From Mycobacterium sp. 852014-50255_SCH5639931 (GTDB lineage Bacteria > Actinomycetota > Actinomycetes > Mycobacteriales > Mycobacteriaceae): DNA of 64,000 bases. Positions 51,883 through 60,495 of this stretch are shown piece after piece. Numbering within the stretch: position 1 is the first letter of the stretch; every line of letters starts with the position of its first letter. A program made the position numbers and the translations under genes. The DNA lies in NCBI RefSeq assembly GCF_001665605.1, contig NZ_LZSV01000046.1:1-64000 (forward strand). Reading direction: 5' to 3'. The notes beneath the pieces are model-generated. The model was not told the origin of the DNA and did not search any database. It was given only the letters and a program-made list of their open reading frames with translations.

Positions 51883-53616
51883 TCAGGCGTCCAGCCGGGT
51901 GAACTGCTGCCGGCGGTATTGCTCTACGCAGGCGGCCCGCCGGATCTTGCCGCTCGTCGTGGTGGGAATCGACCCCGGTGACACCAAGACGAGGTCGGCG
52001 ACGTTGAGGCCGTGCGCGCTCGAAATCGCCGCGGTGACATCGTTTTTGACGACGGCAAGCCGGTGTAGCGCCTCCTCGTCGGAATCATCGCGCTGCTTCA
52101 ATTCGATGATGGTCACCAGCTTTTCGGTCTCGTCCACCGGGACGGAGATCGCCGCAACCCGGCCCCCGGTGATCCCCTGGACCGTCGACTCGATGTCCTC
52201 GGGATAGTGGTTGCGCCCGTAGACGATCAGCAAGTCCTTGATTCGGCCGACGATGAACATCTCTCCTTCGGAGACGAAGCCGAGATCGCCGGTGCGCAGC
52301 CACGGCCCCTCGGGTGTGCCCGGCGACGTGTCGGCCAGCTTTCCAGCGAAGGTGTCCTGCGTCTCGTCCGGCTTGCGCCAATAGCCCTCGGCGACGTTAT
52401 CGCCGTGCACCCAGATTTCCCCGACCGTTCCGGCGGGAAGTTCGATGCTCGTGTCGGGGTCCACGATCCGCACCGTCGGCGACTTCGGCATGCCGTAACT
52501 GAGCAGCGGTACGCCGGTCCCAGCTGAGCAACGTTCCGCGCTGCCCTCCGACAGCTTCTCGGGTTCGAAGTGAACGACTGCTGGTGCGCCTCTCACACTG
52601 CGGGTGGCGACATAGACGGTCGCCTCCGCCAGACCGTAGGACGGGCGCATCATGTGATCGCGAAAGTTGTACGGGGCGAATCGATTGCAGAACCGGTCCA
52701 GGGTGGCGGGGTGGATTCGCTCGGCACCGCTGACGATGCCCAGCACGTTGCCGAGATCAAGTCCGGCCATGTCGGCGTCGGTTGTCTTCCGGAGGGCCAG
52801 TTCCAAGGCGAAGTTCGGTCCCGCCGAGAAGCGGGGGCTGGGTTTGGCCAGCGCTTGGATCCACCTCGCCGGACGCTGCAGGAAAGCGATCGGACTGGTG
52901 AACTCGCAGGGGTAACCGCTCAGGATCGGGATGATGACACCTTGCATCAAGCCCATGTCGTGATAGAAGGGCAACCACGACACGATGGTGGTCTCGGGTG
53001 GCGCCATGCCATTCGAGTCCGGGAACAAGTCGAGCATCAGCTGCTGGAAGTTCACCTGAAGATTTCGGTGCGAGATCATCACCCCGGCGGGAAGCCGGGT
53101 CGAGCCCGACGTGTACTGCAGGTACGCCGTTTCGGGAGCGCCGCTGATCCGGACGCTCGGCGCGCTGGCGTCGTCCAGATCCAGGGCGTCGACCTCGACG
53201 ATGGCCGGGGCCGATCCCGGCTGGTGAAGGTACTCGGTGACGGCTTCGACGGCCGTGGACGTGGTGAGGATGACGGTGGGCGTGGTGTCGGCCAGGACGG
53301 CGCTCACCCGTTCGTCGTGCGAGCCCGCCGCCGGCACGGACAGCGGCACCGCGATCAGCCCGGCCTGCATCGCCCCCAGGAACGCCACGATGTAGGCCAG
53401 GCCCTGGGGAGCGAGGATCACGGCCCGGTCCCCGACGGCGCCGTGCCGCTTGAGCTCGTGCGCGACGTTCAGGGCGCGCTGGTACAGCTGCGCCCACGTC
53501 AACGTCTCGGTAACGCCGGCCCAATCCTGTTCGTAGTCGGTATACCGGAAGGCGACGTCGTCGGGCTGCAGACCCGCGCGTTCACGCAGCAGTGACACCA
53601 CGGACGCGCTCGACAT
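51883..53616 (-). CDS. fadD21: Fatty-acyl-AMP ligase FadD21
   Basis: This is a 577-aa acyl-adenylate-forming enzyme of the FAAL class. The ATP-binding motif is LQYTSGSTRLPAGVMISHRN, followed by FYHDMGLMQGVIIP, SYGLAEATVYVATR and the C-terminal KDLLIVYGRNHYPEDIE and TTTSGKIRRAACVEQY. FAALs load fatty acyl-AMP onto polyketide synthases. In H37Rv fadD21 (Rv1185c) stands at the end of the pks3/4-papA3-mmpL10 acyltrehalose locus. Here the synthase is gone except for a fragment, so its partner is unknown. The ATG at 53616 gives the usual length. Confidence 0.93.
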   Translation of the reverse strand: MSSASVVSLLRERAGLQPDDVAFRYTDYEQDWAGVTETLTWAQLYQRALNVAHELKRHGAVGDRAVILAPQGLAYIVAFLGAMQAGLIAVPLSVPAAGSHDERVSAVLADTTPTVILTTSTAVEAVTEYLHQPGSAPAIVEVDALDLDDASAPSVRISGAPETAYLQYTSGSTRLPAGVMISHRNLQVNFQQLMLDLFPDSNGMAPPETTIVSWLPFYHDMGLMQGVIIPILSGYPCEFTSPIAFLQRPARWIQALAKPSPRFSAGPNFALELALRKTTDADMAGLDLGNVLGIVSGAERIHPATLDRFCNRFAPYNFRDHMMRPSYGLAEATVYVATRSVRGAPAVVHFEPEKLSEGSAERCSAGTGVPLLSYGMPKSPTVRIVDPDTSIELPAGTVGEIWVHGDNVAEGYWRKPDETQDTFAGKLADTSPGTPEGPWLRTGDLGFVSEGEMFIVGRIKDLLIVYGRNHYPEDIESTVQGITGGRVAAISVPVDETEKLVTIIELKQRDDSDEEALHRLAVVKNDVTAAISSAHGLNVADLVLVSPGSIPTTTSGKIRRAACVEQYRRQQFTRLDA

Positions 53617-53621
53617 GGACG

Positions 53622-55235
53622 TTAGGTTACCGCCTCCCGCCACGGTGCACCCGGGAGTCGCAATCCCAGCGAAAACAGCAGCCGCACCTCGGGATCGACC
53701 AGCGAAGTCGACATCAACTTCTCGATGCGCCGCACGCGGTAGCGGACCGTGTTGGGATGCACGTGCAGCGACTGCGCGGCGGCGGCGATGTCGCCGAAGC
53801 TGTCCAAATACACCCGCAGGGTCTCGGCCAGTACCGGCTCTCGCGCGCGCAGTTCGACGATCCGCGGATCGACCAATCGTTCTTCGCGGCCGACCAGGGT
53901 GAGGACCTCGTCGAGCAAGACGGTGGTGCGCGCCTCGGCCAGCGATGTCACCTGCGGAATCGAAATAGGATGGCGCGCAGCGCTGTCCAGTACGCGGTCC
54001 AGCTCGGTGCGCGCGGCCGCGACCCCGGCGAGGCCGGCGACGGGGGCGGCGATGGCGGCCCGCAGCTGCACCCCCAGCTCGGAGCGCATCGCCGCGATGG
54101 TGCCGCGGACCCACGAGGTGACCGAGCGGGTCTGCGTCTGGGGCAGCAGCACATAGATTCGTGATCCACGCGAGGCGATCTGGGCATCCCGCCGAAAAGC
54201 ACTGGCGCTCAGCGCCATTACGTCGGCCAAGCGTGCCTGACGGGGCGCGCTGTCCGCTGGGGTGTCCGCTGCGTCCCAGCCGATCAGCGCGGCGTCGCCG
54301 TCGGCGGCGAGGCCGAGTTCGCGTGCGACGGCGGCCGCGTCGGGCTCGCCGTCGATCAGGCCCAACAGCTGTTGCACCCGCCGCACGTGCGTGGAGGGGC
54401 GGGCCGCCAACCGCGCCATGATGCGCGAGGCCAGTACCGCCGCGCCGCGCAGCATCGCCTCGGCGTCGTCGGCCAGCGGTTGCGCGCCCTGCTGCACCCA
54501 GATCGTGCCGGCGAACGATGGGGGCCGCCGCGCATCCACCGCGGGCTGGTAGATCCCGACGGCCAGCCGCGGCCGCAGCCCCAACTCCGGACGCTCGGCC
54601 ACGCGCACCACCTGATCGCTCGCCCGCAGCGCATCGAAAATGCCCCACTGGCCGATCCATTCGAGATGCTCGGGCGGCCCCGCCCGCCCCAGGATGGAAA
54701 GGCGGCGCAGCTCGTCGGCTTCGTCGTTGGATGCCGAATAGGCCAGCACGTGCGATTGGGCGTTTTCGATGCTGACCATGCCGTGGATGCGGTCGGCCAG
54801 CGACTGCGCCAAACCGAACAGGTCGGTGCCCGAGTCCTCCGCCGCGTCGGCGCGGTCCCCGTGATGCTCCAGCACGTGGTTGACCAACTGGTAGAGCCGC
54901 TCCCAGCGGGCCCGCGGCTCGACGGCGACCACCGCCGACCCCGTGCCGACCGCCGCGCTCACCAACGCGGCGGACGGCTCCTTGGCAAAGATCGCCACCG
55001 GAACGCGCTCGCGGGCCTGCTTGTCCATCCATCGCAGCGCCTCGTCGTCGGCCACGCCCAGCAGGAAGAACACGTCGGCCGAGCTCGCGGCCGCCGCCAG
55101 CCCAAGCCGCACGTCGTCACTGTCGATCAACGCCGCCGAGCCCACCGGAAGGTCCAGGCCCCGCGGCGCGTCCACCAGGCGGACCAGGGTCGCGTCCAGC
55201 GCGAGCAACAGCTGACCCAGCCCCACACCCGCCAT
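53622..55235 (-). CDS. pruC: PucR-family transcriptional activator of proline catabolism
   Basis: This is a 537-aa regulator. An N-terminal PucR sensor region covers residues 1-140, the middle is GGDEF-like, and the C-terminal PucR-type helix-turn-helix is about residues 470-520 (FGDIAAAAQSLHVHPNTVRY then RVRRIEKLM). It is divergent from pruA-pruB (Rv1186c next to Rv1187-Rv1188 in H37Rv), where the mycobacterial PruC protein activates proline use. One of two TTGTCCGATCG repeats covers its start codon, suggesting autoregulation. The start is ATG at 55235. Confidence 0.9.
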   Translation of the reverse strand: MAGVGLGQLLLALDATLVRLVDAPRGLDLPVGSAALIDSDDVRLGLAAAASSADVFFLLGVADDEALRWMDKQARERVPVAIFAKEPSAALVSAAVGTGSAVVAVEPRARWERLYQLVNHVLEHHGDRADAAEDSGTDLFGLAQSLADRIHGMVSIENAQSHVLAYSASNDEADELRRLSILGRAGPPEHLEWIGQWGIFDALRASDQVVRVAERPELGLRPRLAVGIYQPAVDARRPPSFAGTIWVQQGAQPLADDAEAMLRGAAVLASRIMARLAARPSTHVRRVQQLLGLIDGEPDAAAVARELGLAADGDAALIGWDAADTPADSAPRQARLADVMALSASAFRRDAQIASRGSRIYVLLPQTQTRSVTSWVRGTIAAMRSELGVQLRAAIAAPVAGLAGVAAARTELDRVLDSAARHPISIPQVTSLAEARTTVLLDEVLTLVGREERLVDPRIVELRAREPVLAETLRVYLDSFGDIAAAAQSLHVHPNTVRYRVRRIEKLMSTSLVDPEVRLLFSLGLRLPGAPWREAVT

Positions 55236-55277
55236 TGTCCGATCGTACTACCATACAGCCGTAGTCTTGTCCGATCG
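55235..55277. promoter_or_regulatory. Direct repeats TTGTCCGATCG in the pruC-pruA promoter region
   Basis: Identical 11-bp copies lie at 55235-55245 and 55267-55277, spaced 32 bp, about three helical turns. The first touches the pruC start codon; the second lies 40 bp before pruA. They are the best candidates for PruC binding sites in this 81-bp divergent region. Confidence 0.6.
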
Positions 55278-55316
55278 GCTAACTCCGCGGGTAGCCGCGG
55301 CGAGGATCCTGGCAGC

Positions 55317-56948
55317 ATGGACGCGATAACCCAGGTGCCGCTGCCGGCCAACGAGCCGGTCCACGACTATGCGCCGCACTCCCCGGAACGCGCCCGGCTG
55401 CGCGCCGAATTGGCCGCCCTCGCCGATCACCCCATCGACCTCCCGCACGTCATCGGCGGTACGCACCGGATGGGCGACGGTGAACGCATCGACGTCGTCC
55501 AGCCGCACCGGCATGCCGCCAAGCTGGGCACCCTGACGAACGCCGTCCACGCCGACGCGGCGGCGGCGATCGACGCCGCAATGGCCGCGAAAGCTGCCTG
55601 GGCGGCGATGCCGTTCGACGAGCGCGCGGCCGTCTTCTTGCGCGCCGCCGACCTGCTGGCCGTGCCGTGGCGGGAGAAGATCGCCGCCGCGACGATGCTG
55701 GGCCAATCCAAATCCGTCTACCAGGCCGAGATCGACTCGCCCTGCGAACAGATCGACTTCTGGCGGTTCAACGTGGCGTTCGCGCGTCAGATCCTGGCGC
55801 AGCAGCCGATCAGCGGACCGGGGGAGTGGAATCGCAGCGACTACCGCCCGTTGGACGGATTCGTCTACGCGATCACGCCGTTCAACTTCACCTCGATCGC
55901 CGGCAACCTGCCGACCGCGCCCGCGCTGATGGGCAACGCCGTCGTGTGGAAGCCGTCGATCACCCAGACGCTGTCGGCCTATCTGACCATGCAGCTGCTC
56001 GAGGCCGCGGGGCTGCCGCCCGGTGTGATCAACCTCGTCACCGGCGACGGCTTCGCGGTTTCCGACGTGGCCCTGGCCGACCCGCGGCTCGCCGGCATCC
56101 ACTTCACCGGGTCGACGGCCACCTTCCAGCACCTCTGGCAGCAGGCCGGCGCCAATATCGGCCGTTACCAAAGCTATCCGCGGCTGATCGGCGAGACCGG
56201 TGGCAAAGACTTCGTGGTGGCACACCCCTCGGCGCGGCCGGATGTACTGCGCACCGCGCTCATTCGCGGCGCGTTCGACTACCAGGGGCAGAAGTGCTCG
56301 GCGGCGTCGCGGGCGTTCGTCCCACATTCGGTGTGGCGTCGGATGGGCGACGACTTCCTGGGCCAGACCGCTGCGCTGCGCTACGGCGACGTCACCGACC
56401 TGACCAACTACGGCGGCGCGCTGATCGACCGGCGTGCGTTCATCAAGAACGTCGACGCCCTCGAGCGAGCCAAGAGCGCGGCCCATGTCACCATCGCCGT
56501 CGGCGGCGAATACGACGACAGCGTTGGCTATTTCGTCCGCCCCACGGTGTTGCTCTCCGATGACCCGACCGACGAAGCGTTTGCCACCGAGTATTTCGGT
56601 CCGCTGCTGTCGGTGCACGTCTATCCCGACGACGACTACGAGCGGATCTTGGACGTGATCGACACCGGGTCGCGGTACGCGCTGACCGGCGCGGTCATCG
56701 CCGACGACCGCGACGCCGTGCTGGCCGCCCAGGACCGCCTGCGCTTCGCCGCGGGGAACTTCTACGTCAACGACAAGCCGACCGGCGCGGTCGTCGGACG
56801 TCAGCCGTTCGGGGGATCGCGCGGCTCGGGGACGAACGACAAGGCCGGGTCGGTGCTGAACTTGTTGCGCTGGACGTCGGCCCGCACCATCAAGGAGACG
56901 TTCGTCCCGGCGACCCACCACACCTACCCGCACATGGCGGCCGACTGA
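55317..56948 (+). CDS. pruA: Delta-1-pyrroline-5-carboxylate dehydrogenase
   Basis: This is a 543-aa aldehyde dehydrogenase that oxidises glutamate semialdehyde to glutamate (rocA, Rv1187 in H37Rv). The catalytic Cys is in YQGQKCSAASRAFVP and the Glu in LIGETGGKDFVVAHP. The cofactor and substrate loops are ITPFNFTSIAGNLPTAPALM and FGGSRGSGTNDKAGS. The ATG at 55317 (MDAITQVPLPANEPVH) was chosen by family length. Its TGA shares a base with the pruB ATG, so the two proline-degradation genes are coupled. Confidence 0.95.
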   Translation: MDAITQVPLPANEPVHDYAPHSPERARLRAELAALADHPIDLPHVIGGTHRMGDGERIDVVQPHRHAAKLGTLTNAVHADAAAAIDAAMAAKAAWAAMPFDERAAVFLRAADLLAVPWREKIAAATMLGQSKSVYQAEIDSPCEQIDFWRFNVAFARQILAQQPISGPGEWNRSDYRPLDGFVYAITPFNFTSIAGNLPTAPALMGNAVVWKPSITQTLSAYLTMQLLEAAGLPPGVINLVTGDGFAVSDVALADPRLAGIHFTGSTATFQHLWQQAGANIGRYQSYPRLIGETGGKDFVVAHPSARPDVLRTALIRGAFDYQGQKCSAASRAFVPHSVWRRMGDDFLGQTAALRYGDVTDLTNYGGALIDRRAFIKNVDALERAKSAAHVTIAVGGEYDDSVGYFVRPTVLLSDDPTDEAFATEYFGPLLSVHVYPDDDYERILDVIDTGSRYALTGAVIADDRDAVLAAQDRLRFAAGNFYVNDKPTGAVVGRQPFGGSRGSGTNDKAGSVLNLLRWTSARTIKETFVPATHHTYPHMAAD

Positions 56949-57910
56949 TGGGCGGCGTGTTCGCCAGCACCATTCGGCCCGCGATCATGGCCGCCAGCCG
57001 GCGACCGGGGTTGCGCCGGGCCGCCGAAGGGCTGCCGGTTACCCGTCGCGTGGTGCACCGCTTCGTGCCCGGCGAGACGATCGACAGCGCGCTGGACAGC
57101 GTTGCGGCCCTTCGCTCTTCGGGCCGCCATGTCAGCGTCGACTACCTGGGCGAGGACGTCACCGCCGCCGACGACGCCGGTGCGGCGGTGCGCGTCTATT
57201 TGGACCTGATCGACCACCTGGCCCGCTTCGGCGACAACGCCGCCGTCCGCCCGCTCGAGGTGTCGCTGAAGCTGTCGGCCCTGGGACAGTCGCTGGATCG
57301 CAACGGTGAGAAGGTCGCCCGGGAAAACGCCTTCGTGATCTGCCAAGCGGCGCAGCGGGCGGGCGTCTGGGTGACGGTGGACGCCGAAGACCACACAACG
57401 ACGGACTCGACGCTGGCAATCGTGCGCGACCTGCGGTGCGAATTCTCTTGGCTGGGCGTGGCTTTGCAGGCCTACCTCCGGCGCACGCTCGACGACTGCG
57501 AAGAGTTCGCGGCGTCCGGGGCGCGGATCAGGCTGTGCAAGGGCGCCTACGACGAACCGGCCGCGGTGGCCTACCGCGATCCCGCCGCGGTGACCGATGC
57601 GTACCTGCGCTGCCTGCGGGTCTTGATGGCCGGCTCGGGCTACCCGATGGTGGCCTCCCATGACCCGGCGATCATCGAGGCGGTGCCCGCGCTGGCACGC
57701 GAAGCTGGCCGGGGAGCAACCGATTTCGAGTACCAGATGCTGTACGGCATCCGCGAGGTCGAACAGCGGCGGCTGGCCGCATCCGGCAACCACGTCCGCG
57801 TCTACGTGCCGTTCGGCACCCAGTGGTACGGCTACTTCATGCGCCGGTTGGCCGAGCGGCCCGCCAACCTGACGTTCTTCTTGCGCGCGCTGGCGCAGCG
57901 CGGTCACTGA
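56948..57910 (+). CDS. pruB: Proline dehydrogenase (monofunctional)
   Basis: This is a 320-aa FAD-dependent proline dehydrogenase with a TIM-barrel fold. Family segments are VSVDYLGEDVT, LEVSLKLSALGQ, WVTVDAEDHTTTDST, RIRLCKGAYDEPAAVAYRD, FEYQMLYGIREVEQRRL and VRVYVPFGTQWYGYFMRRL. It makes pyrroline-5-carboxylate, the substrate of PruA after hydrolysis, and feeds electrons to quinone. Overlaps pruA by one base (TGATG). Confidence 0.95.
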   Translation: MGGVFASTIRPAIMAASRRPGLRRAAEGLPVTRRVVHRFVPGETIDSALDSVAALRSSGRHVSVDYLGEDVTAADDAGAAVRVYLDLIDHLARFGDNAAVRPLEVSLKLSALGQSLDRNGEKVARENAFVICQAAQRAGVWVTVDAEDHTTTDSTLAIVRDLRCEFSWLGVALQAYLRRTLDDCEEFAASGARIRLCKGAYDEPAAVAYRDPAAVTDAYLRCLRVLMAGSGYPMVASHDPAIIEAVPALAREAGRGATDFEYQMLYGIREVEQRRLAASGNHVRVYVPFGTQWYGYFMRRLAERPANLTFFLRALAQRGH

Positions 57911-57929
57911 GCGGCGTAGCCTTTCGGCC

Positions 57930-58673
57930 ATGAGCCTGGTCATCGAGGAGATGCCCGATCTCGGTATCACCCGGGTCTCGCGCTGGGTCTTCAACTGTTA
58001 CGTCCTGCACGGCGGCGACGGCGCGGTGGTCGTCGACGCCGGACTGCCGCGGGTCGCCAGCGATCTGGCGCCCGTTCTGGGTCATGTCGGCACCGTGCAT
58101 GCCGTGGTGGCGACTCATGGGCACAGCGATCATGTCGCCGGCGCGGCGGAACTGACGGCCCGCTATCGCGCACCAATCTGGTTGCCCGCCCGCACACTTA
58201 CCTATCTGGGCGGAGCGAAGCCGCGCACGCCGACGCCGGCCCGCGCCGCACGTATCTGGCCCACCCTGATCGACCAGCCGCTCGATCGCATCGGTGTGGC
58301 GGGGCTGCTCAGCGGCGCCCGGGTGGCGGGATACGGCACGCCGGCCGGCATGCGCTGGACGGGGCCATCCCCAAGCGGTGGCCTTGCCGACGACCAGCCG
58401 CTGCCCGGCGCGCCGGATTGGACCGTCATCAACGCGGGCGGACACACCGACGACAGCATCGCGCTGTGGAATTCGACGACCCGAACGCTGCTGTCCGGCG
58501 ACGCCGTGCTGACCGTTCGCGGCAAGGTTTGGCACACACCGGAGATCGTCGACCCGGCGAGCGCCGCCGCCACCCGCAGGCGTCTCGAAAAACTACCGGT
58601 CGCACACCTGCTGCCCGGCCATGGCCGACCGGTTCACGTCGCCGAAACCGTGTGGCCCGAACAGCGCCGCTGA
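57930..58673 (+). CDS. Metallo-beta-lactamase-fold hydrolase
   Basis: This is a 247-aa MBL-fold protein. The zinc motif is THGHSDHVAGA (H-x-H-x-D-H, from about residue 62), followed by His in INAGGHTDDSIALW, Asp in LLSGDAVLT and His in LLPGHGRPVH, so both metal sites look complete. Such proteins hydrolyse thioesters, lactones or similar. It is 19 bp after pruB and may be cotranscribed. Substrate unknown. In H37Rv sigI follows pruB; it is absent here. Confidence 0.88.
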   Translation: MSLVIEEMPDLGITRVSRWVFNCYVLHGGDGAVVVDAGLPRVASDLAPVLGHVGTVHAVVATHGHSDHVAGAAELTARYRAPIWLPARTLTYLGGAKPRTPTPARAARIWPTLIDQPLDRIGVAGLLSGARVAGYGTPAGMRWTGPSPSGGLADDQPLPGAPDWTVINAGGHTDDSIALWNSTTRTLLSGDAVLTVRGKVWHTPEIVDPASAAATRRRLEKLPVAHLLPGHGRPVHVAETVWPEQRR

Positions 58674-58707
58674 TGTTCAAGACCGATCGACCGTGCGCTC
58701 ACGGCTT

Positions 58708-58764
58708 CGAGTGTGAACACCCGGCGGCGACACGCCGACCATTCCCGCCCTGGACGCACACTCG
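58708..58764. repeat. Palindromic intergenic element (copy 2)
   Basis: Outer arms CGAGTGTG (58708-58715) and CACACTCG (58757-58764) are perfect inverted repeats. The right half (CGACACGCCG at 58728, GCCCTGGACGCACAC at 58747-58761) matches the element at 34674-34707 with identical spacing. It lies between convergent genes, so a terminator role is possible. Confidence 0.65.
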
Positions 58765-58798
58765 ACGCCCACGGATTGACACGCGACGCGCTGAGCCA

Positions 58799-59416
58799 CT
58801 ACCCGCGGCGGGGCCGCGGGCGGTCGCCCGCGAAACCGCGCACCACGTGCGCGCGCACGAACTCGGCCGCCACCTCGGGATCGTCCATGTCCCGGATCGA
58901 GGACGGCGTGCTGAACAGCGAGAAGAGGATGCGCGCAAACCATTCCGCGGCGGCCTCGACGTCGAGGTCCTTGCGCACCTCGCCGGTCAGGCGGGCGGCC
59001 GACAGGTAGGGCGCGAAGAAGTCGACGCATTCGCGCAGCAGCACGGCGGCATCCTTGGTCAGCAACAGGCTGACGGCATCCTCGTCGAAGTACTTCTCGG
59101 AGGCGATAGACCGCCGGGCCTGGGTCACGAAAACGGCTGCCTGGCTTAACTTTTCTTCGAGTGAGCCGCCCCGGTCCATGGCTCGGGACATCTCGCGATA
59201 GAACCATTCGGAAGCGTGTTCCGCGCACGCCTCGATGATGGCGCCCTTGTCGCTGAAGTACTCGTAGATGGTGCTGCGGGACACGCCGGCCGTCCGGGCG
59301 ATGTCGACGATCGTCGCCTTCTGCAGCCCCTGCTTGCGAAAGCAGGCGTATGCGGATTCCACGATGAGCTCGCGCGTATCGGCCGCCTGTGTCAATGCGG
59401 AAGCTTCAGTCGTCAT
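58799..59416 (-). CDS. TetR-family transcriptional regulator
   Basis: This is a 205-aa protein with a clear TetR helix-turn-helix (ESAYACFRKQGLQKATIVDI; TAGVSRSTIYEYFSDKG) and an effector-binding domain. The ATG at 59416 overlaps the stop of the upstream alcohol dehydrogenase gene (ATGA). It is therefore the distal gene of the lipid/steroid-type operon at 59.4-64 kb and a likely regulator of it. Ligand probably an acyl-CoA or related metabolite, by analogy only. Confidence 0.92.
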   Translation of the reverse strand: MTTEASALTQAADTRELIVESAYACFRKQGLQKATIVDIARTAGVSRSTIYEYFSDKGAIIEACAEHASEWFYREMSRAMDRGGSLEEKLSQAAVFVTQARRSIASEKYFDEDAVSLLLTKDAAVLLRECVDFFAPYLSAARLTGEVRKDLDVEAAAEWFARILFSLFSTPSSIRDMDDPEVAAEFVRAHVVRGFAGDRPRPRRG

Positions 59417-60483
59417 GGCACCAACGCACCCCGGGGCACCAGCCCCGCGTCGGCCGAGGCGAAGGCGTCGTTGACGTCGGCCAGATGGAACGGATCGGGC
59501 ATCAGGCGGTCGAACGGGAAGCTGGTGTGCTGCAGGAAGCTCAGGCCGATCGCCAGCGTCACGGGGTCGTAGAACATGACGCCGCGCACGGATTTATTGC
59601 CGTAGACCAGCGCGCTCGGATCCAGTTCGAAAGTCCGCCCCATGCCGACGTTGCCCACCTCGAGGAGCGTGCCGCCGTTGTTGAGGAACCCGATCCCCTC
59701 GGGGATGACGCCCGGCACACCGACGACCTCGAGCACCCAGTCGGCGCCGATGCCGTCGGTGCGCCAGTGGACCTGCTCGGTGACTTGCGCGGTCGAGAGC
59801 ACGCTCGCGTCGATGCAGTGGGTGGCGCCGAAATCGGCGGCGACGTCGAGTCGTTCGGTGATCTTGTCGATGACGATGACCTCCGCGGCGCCCGCGGTGC
59901 GGGCCACGGCCGCGGCGTTGATGCCCAGCCCACCCGCGCCCTGGATGACGACCGTGTCACCCAGCCGCACATCCCGCAGCGCGAAAAGCACCTGCGCCAG
60001 AGCGCAGTTCAGCGGGGCGACGGCCGTGTCGGGCAGCTCGTCGGGCACCTTGTACAGCGGTTGGCGCCGGCTGGTGTAGTAGTACTCCCCGTAGGCCGCG
60101 ACGAAGTGCGGCGCCTGATCGTGCGTCCGGTATTCGCCGGCCATCAGGTTCTGGCACGCATAGGACCGGCCTCGCGCGCAGGCGTGGCATTGACCGCAGA
60201 ACCAGAAGTACGGTGTCACCACGCGATCGCCGACGGCCAGCGGCTTGCCGGTCGCGTCGGCGGTCAGGCCCTCACCGAGTTCGGCTATCTCGCCGACCAT
60301 TTCGTGACCCATGGCGAACGGGCACGGCAGCGGCAGTTCGCCGCGGAAGATGTGCAAGTCGGACCCGCAGATGCCGGCCATCCGCAACTTGAGCGCCGCC
60401 GTCCCGGGCGCCGGGGTGGACAACGGAAATTCGGCCAGCTCGATGGGCCCGCCGTGGGCGGTCAGCAGCGCGAGCTTCGGCAT
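59413..60483 (-). CDS. Zinc-dependent alcohol dehydrogenase (MDR family)
   Basis: This is a 356-aa medium-chain dehydrogenase. Catalytic-zinc ligands are in AGICGSDLH and GHEMVGEI. The structural-zinc cysteines lie in WFCGQCHACARGRSYACQN and the NAD(P)-binding motif is VVIQGAGGLGINAAAVA. It probably oxidises an alcohol or aldehyde made by the same operon. It starts 12 bp behind the Ltp-type thiolase gene and overlaps the TetR gene. Confidence 0.92.
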   Translation of the reverse strand: MPKLALLTAHGGPIELAEFPLSTPAPGTAALKLRMAGICGSDLHIFRGELPLPCPFAMGHEMVGEIAELGEGLTADATGKPLAVGDRVVTPYFWFCGQCHACARGRSYACQNLMAGEYRTHDQAPHFVAAYGEYYYTSRRQPLYKVPDELPDTAVAPLNCALAQVLFALRDVRLGDTVVIQGAGGLGINAAAVARTAGAAEVIVIDKITERLDVAADFGATHCIDASVLSTAQVTEQVHWRTDGIGADWVLEVVGVPGVIPEGIGFLNNGGTLLEVGNVGMGRTFELDPSALVYGNKSVRGVMFYDPVTLAIGLSFLQHTSFPFDRLMPDPFHLADVNDAFASADAGLVPRGALVP

Positions 60484-60495
60484 GATGATTCCCCC

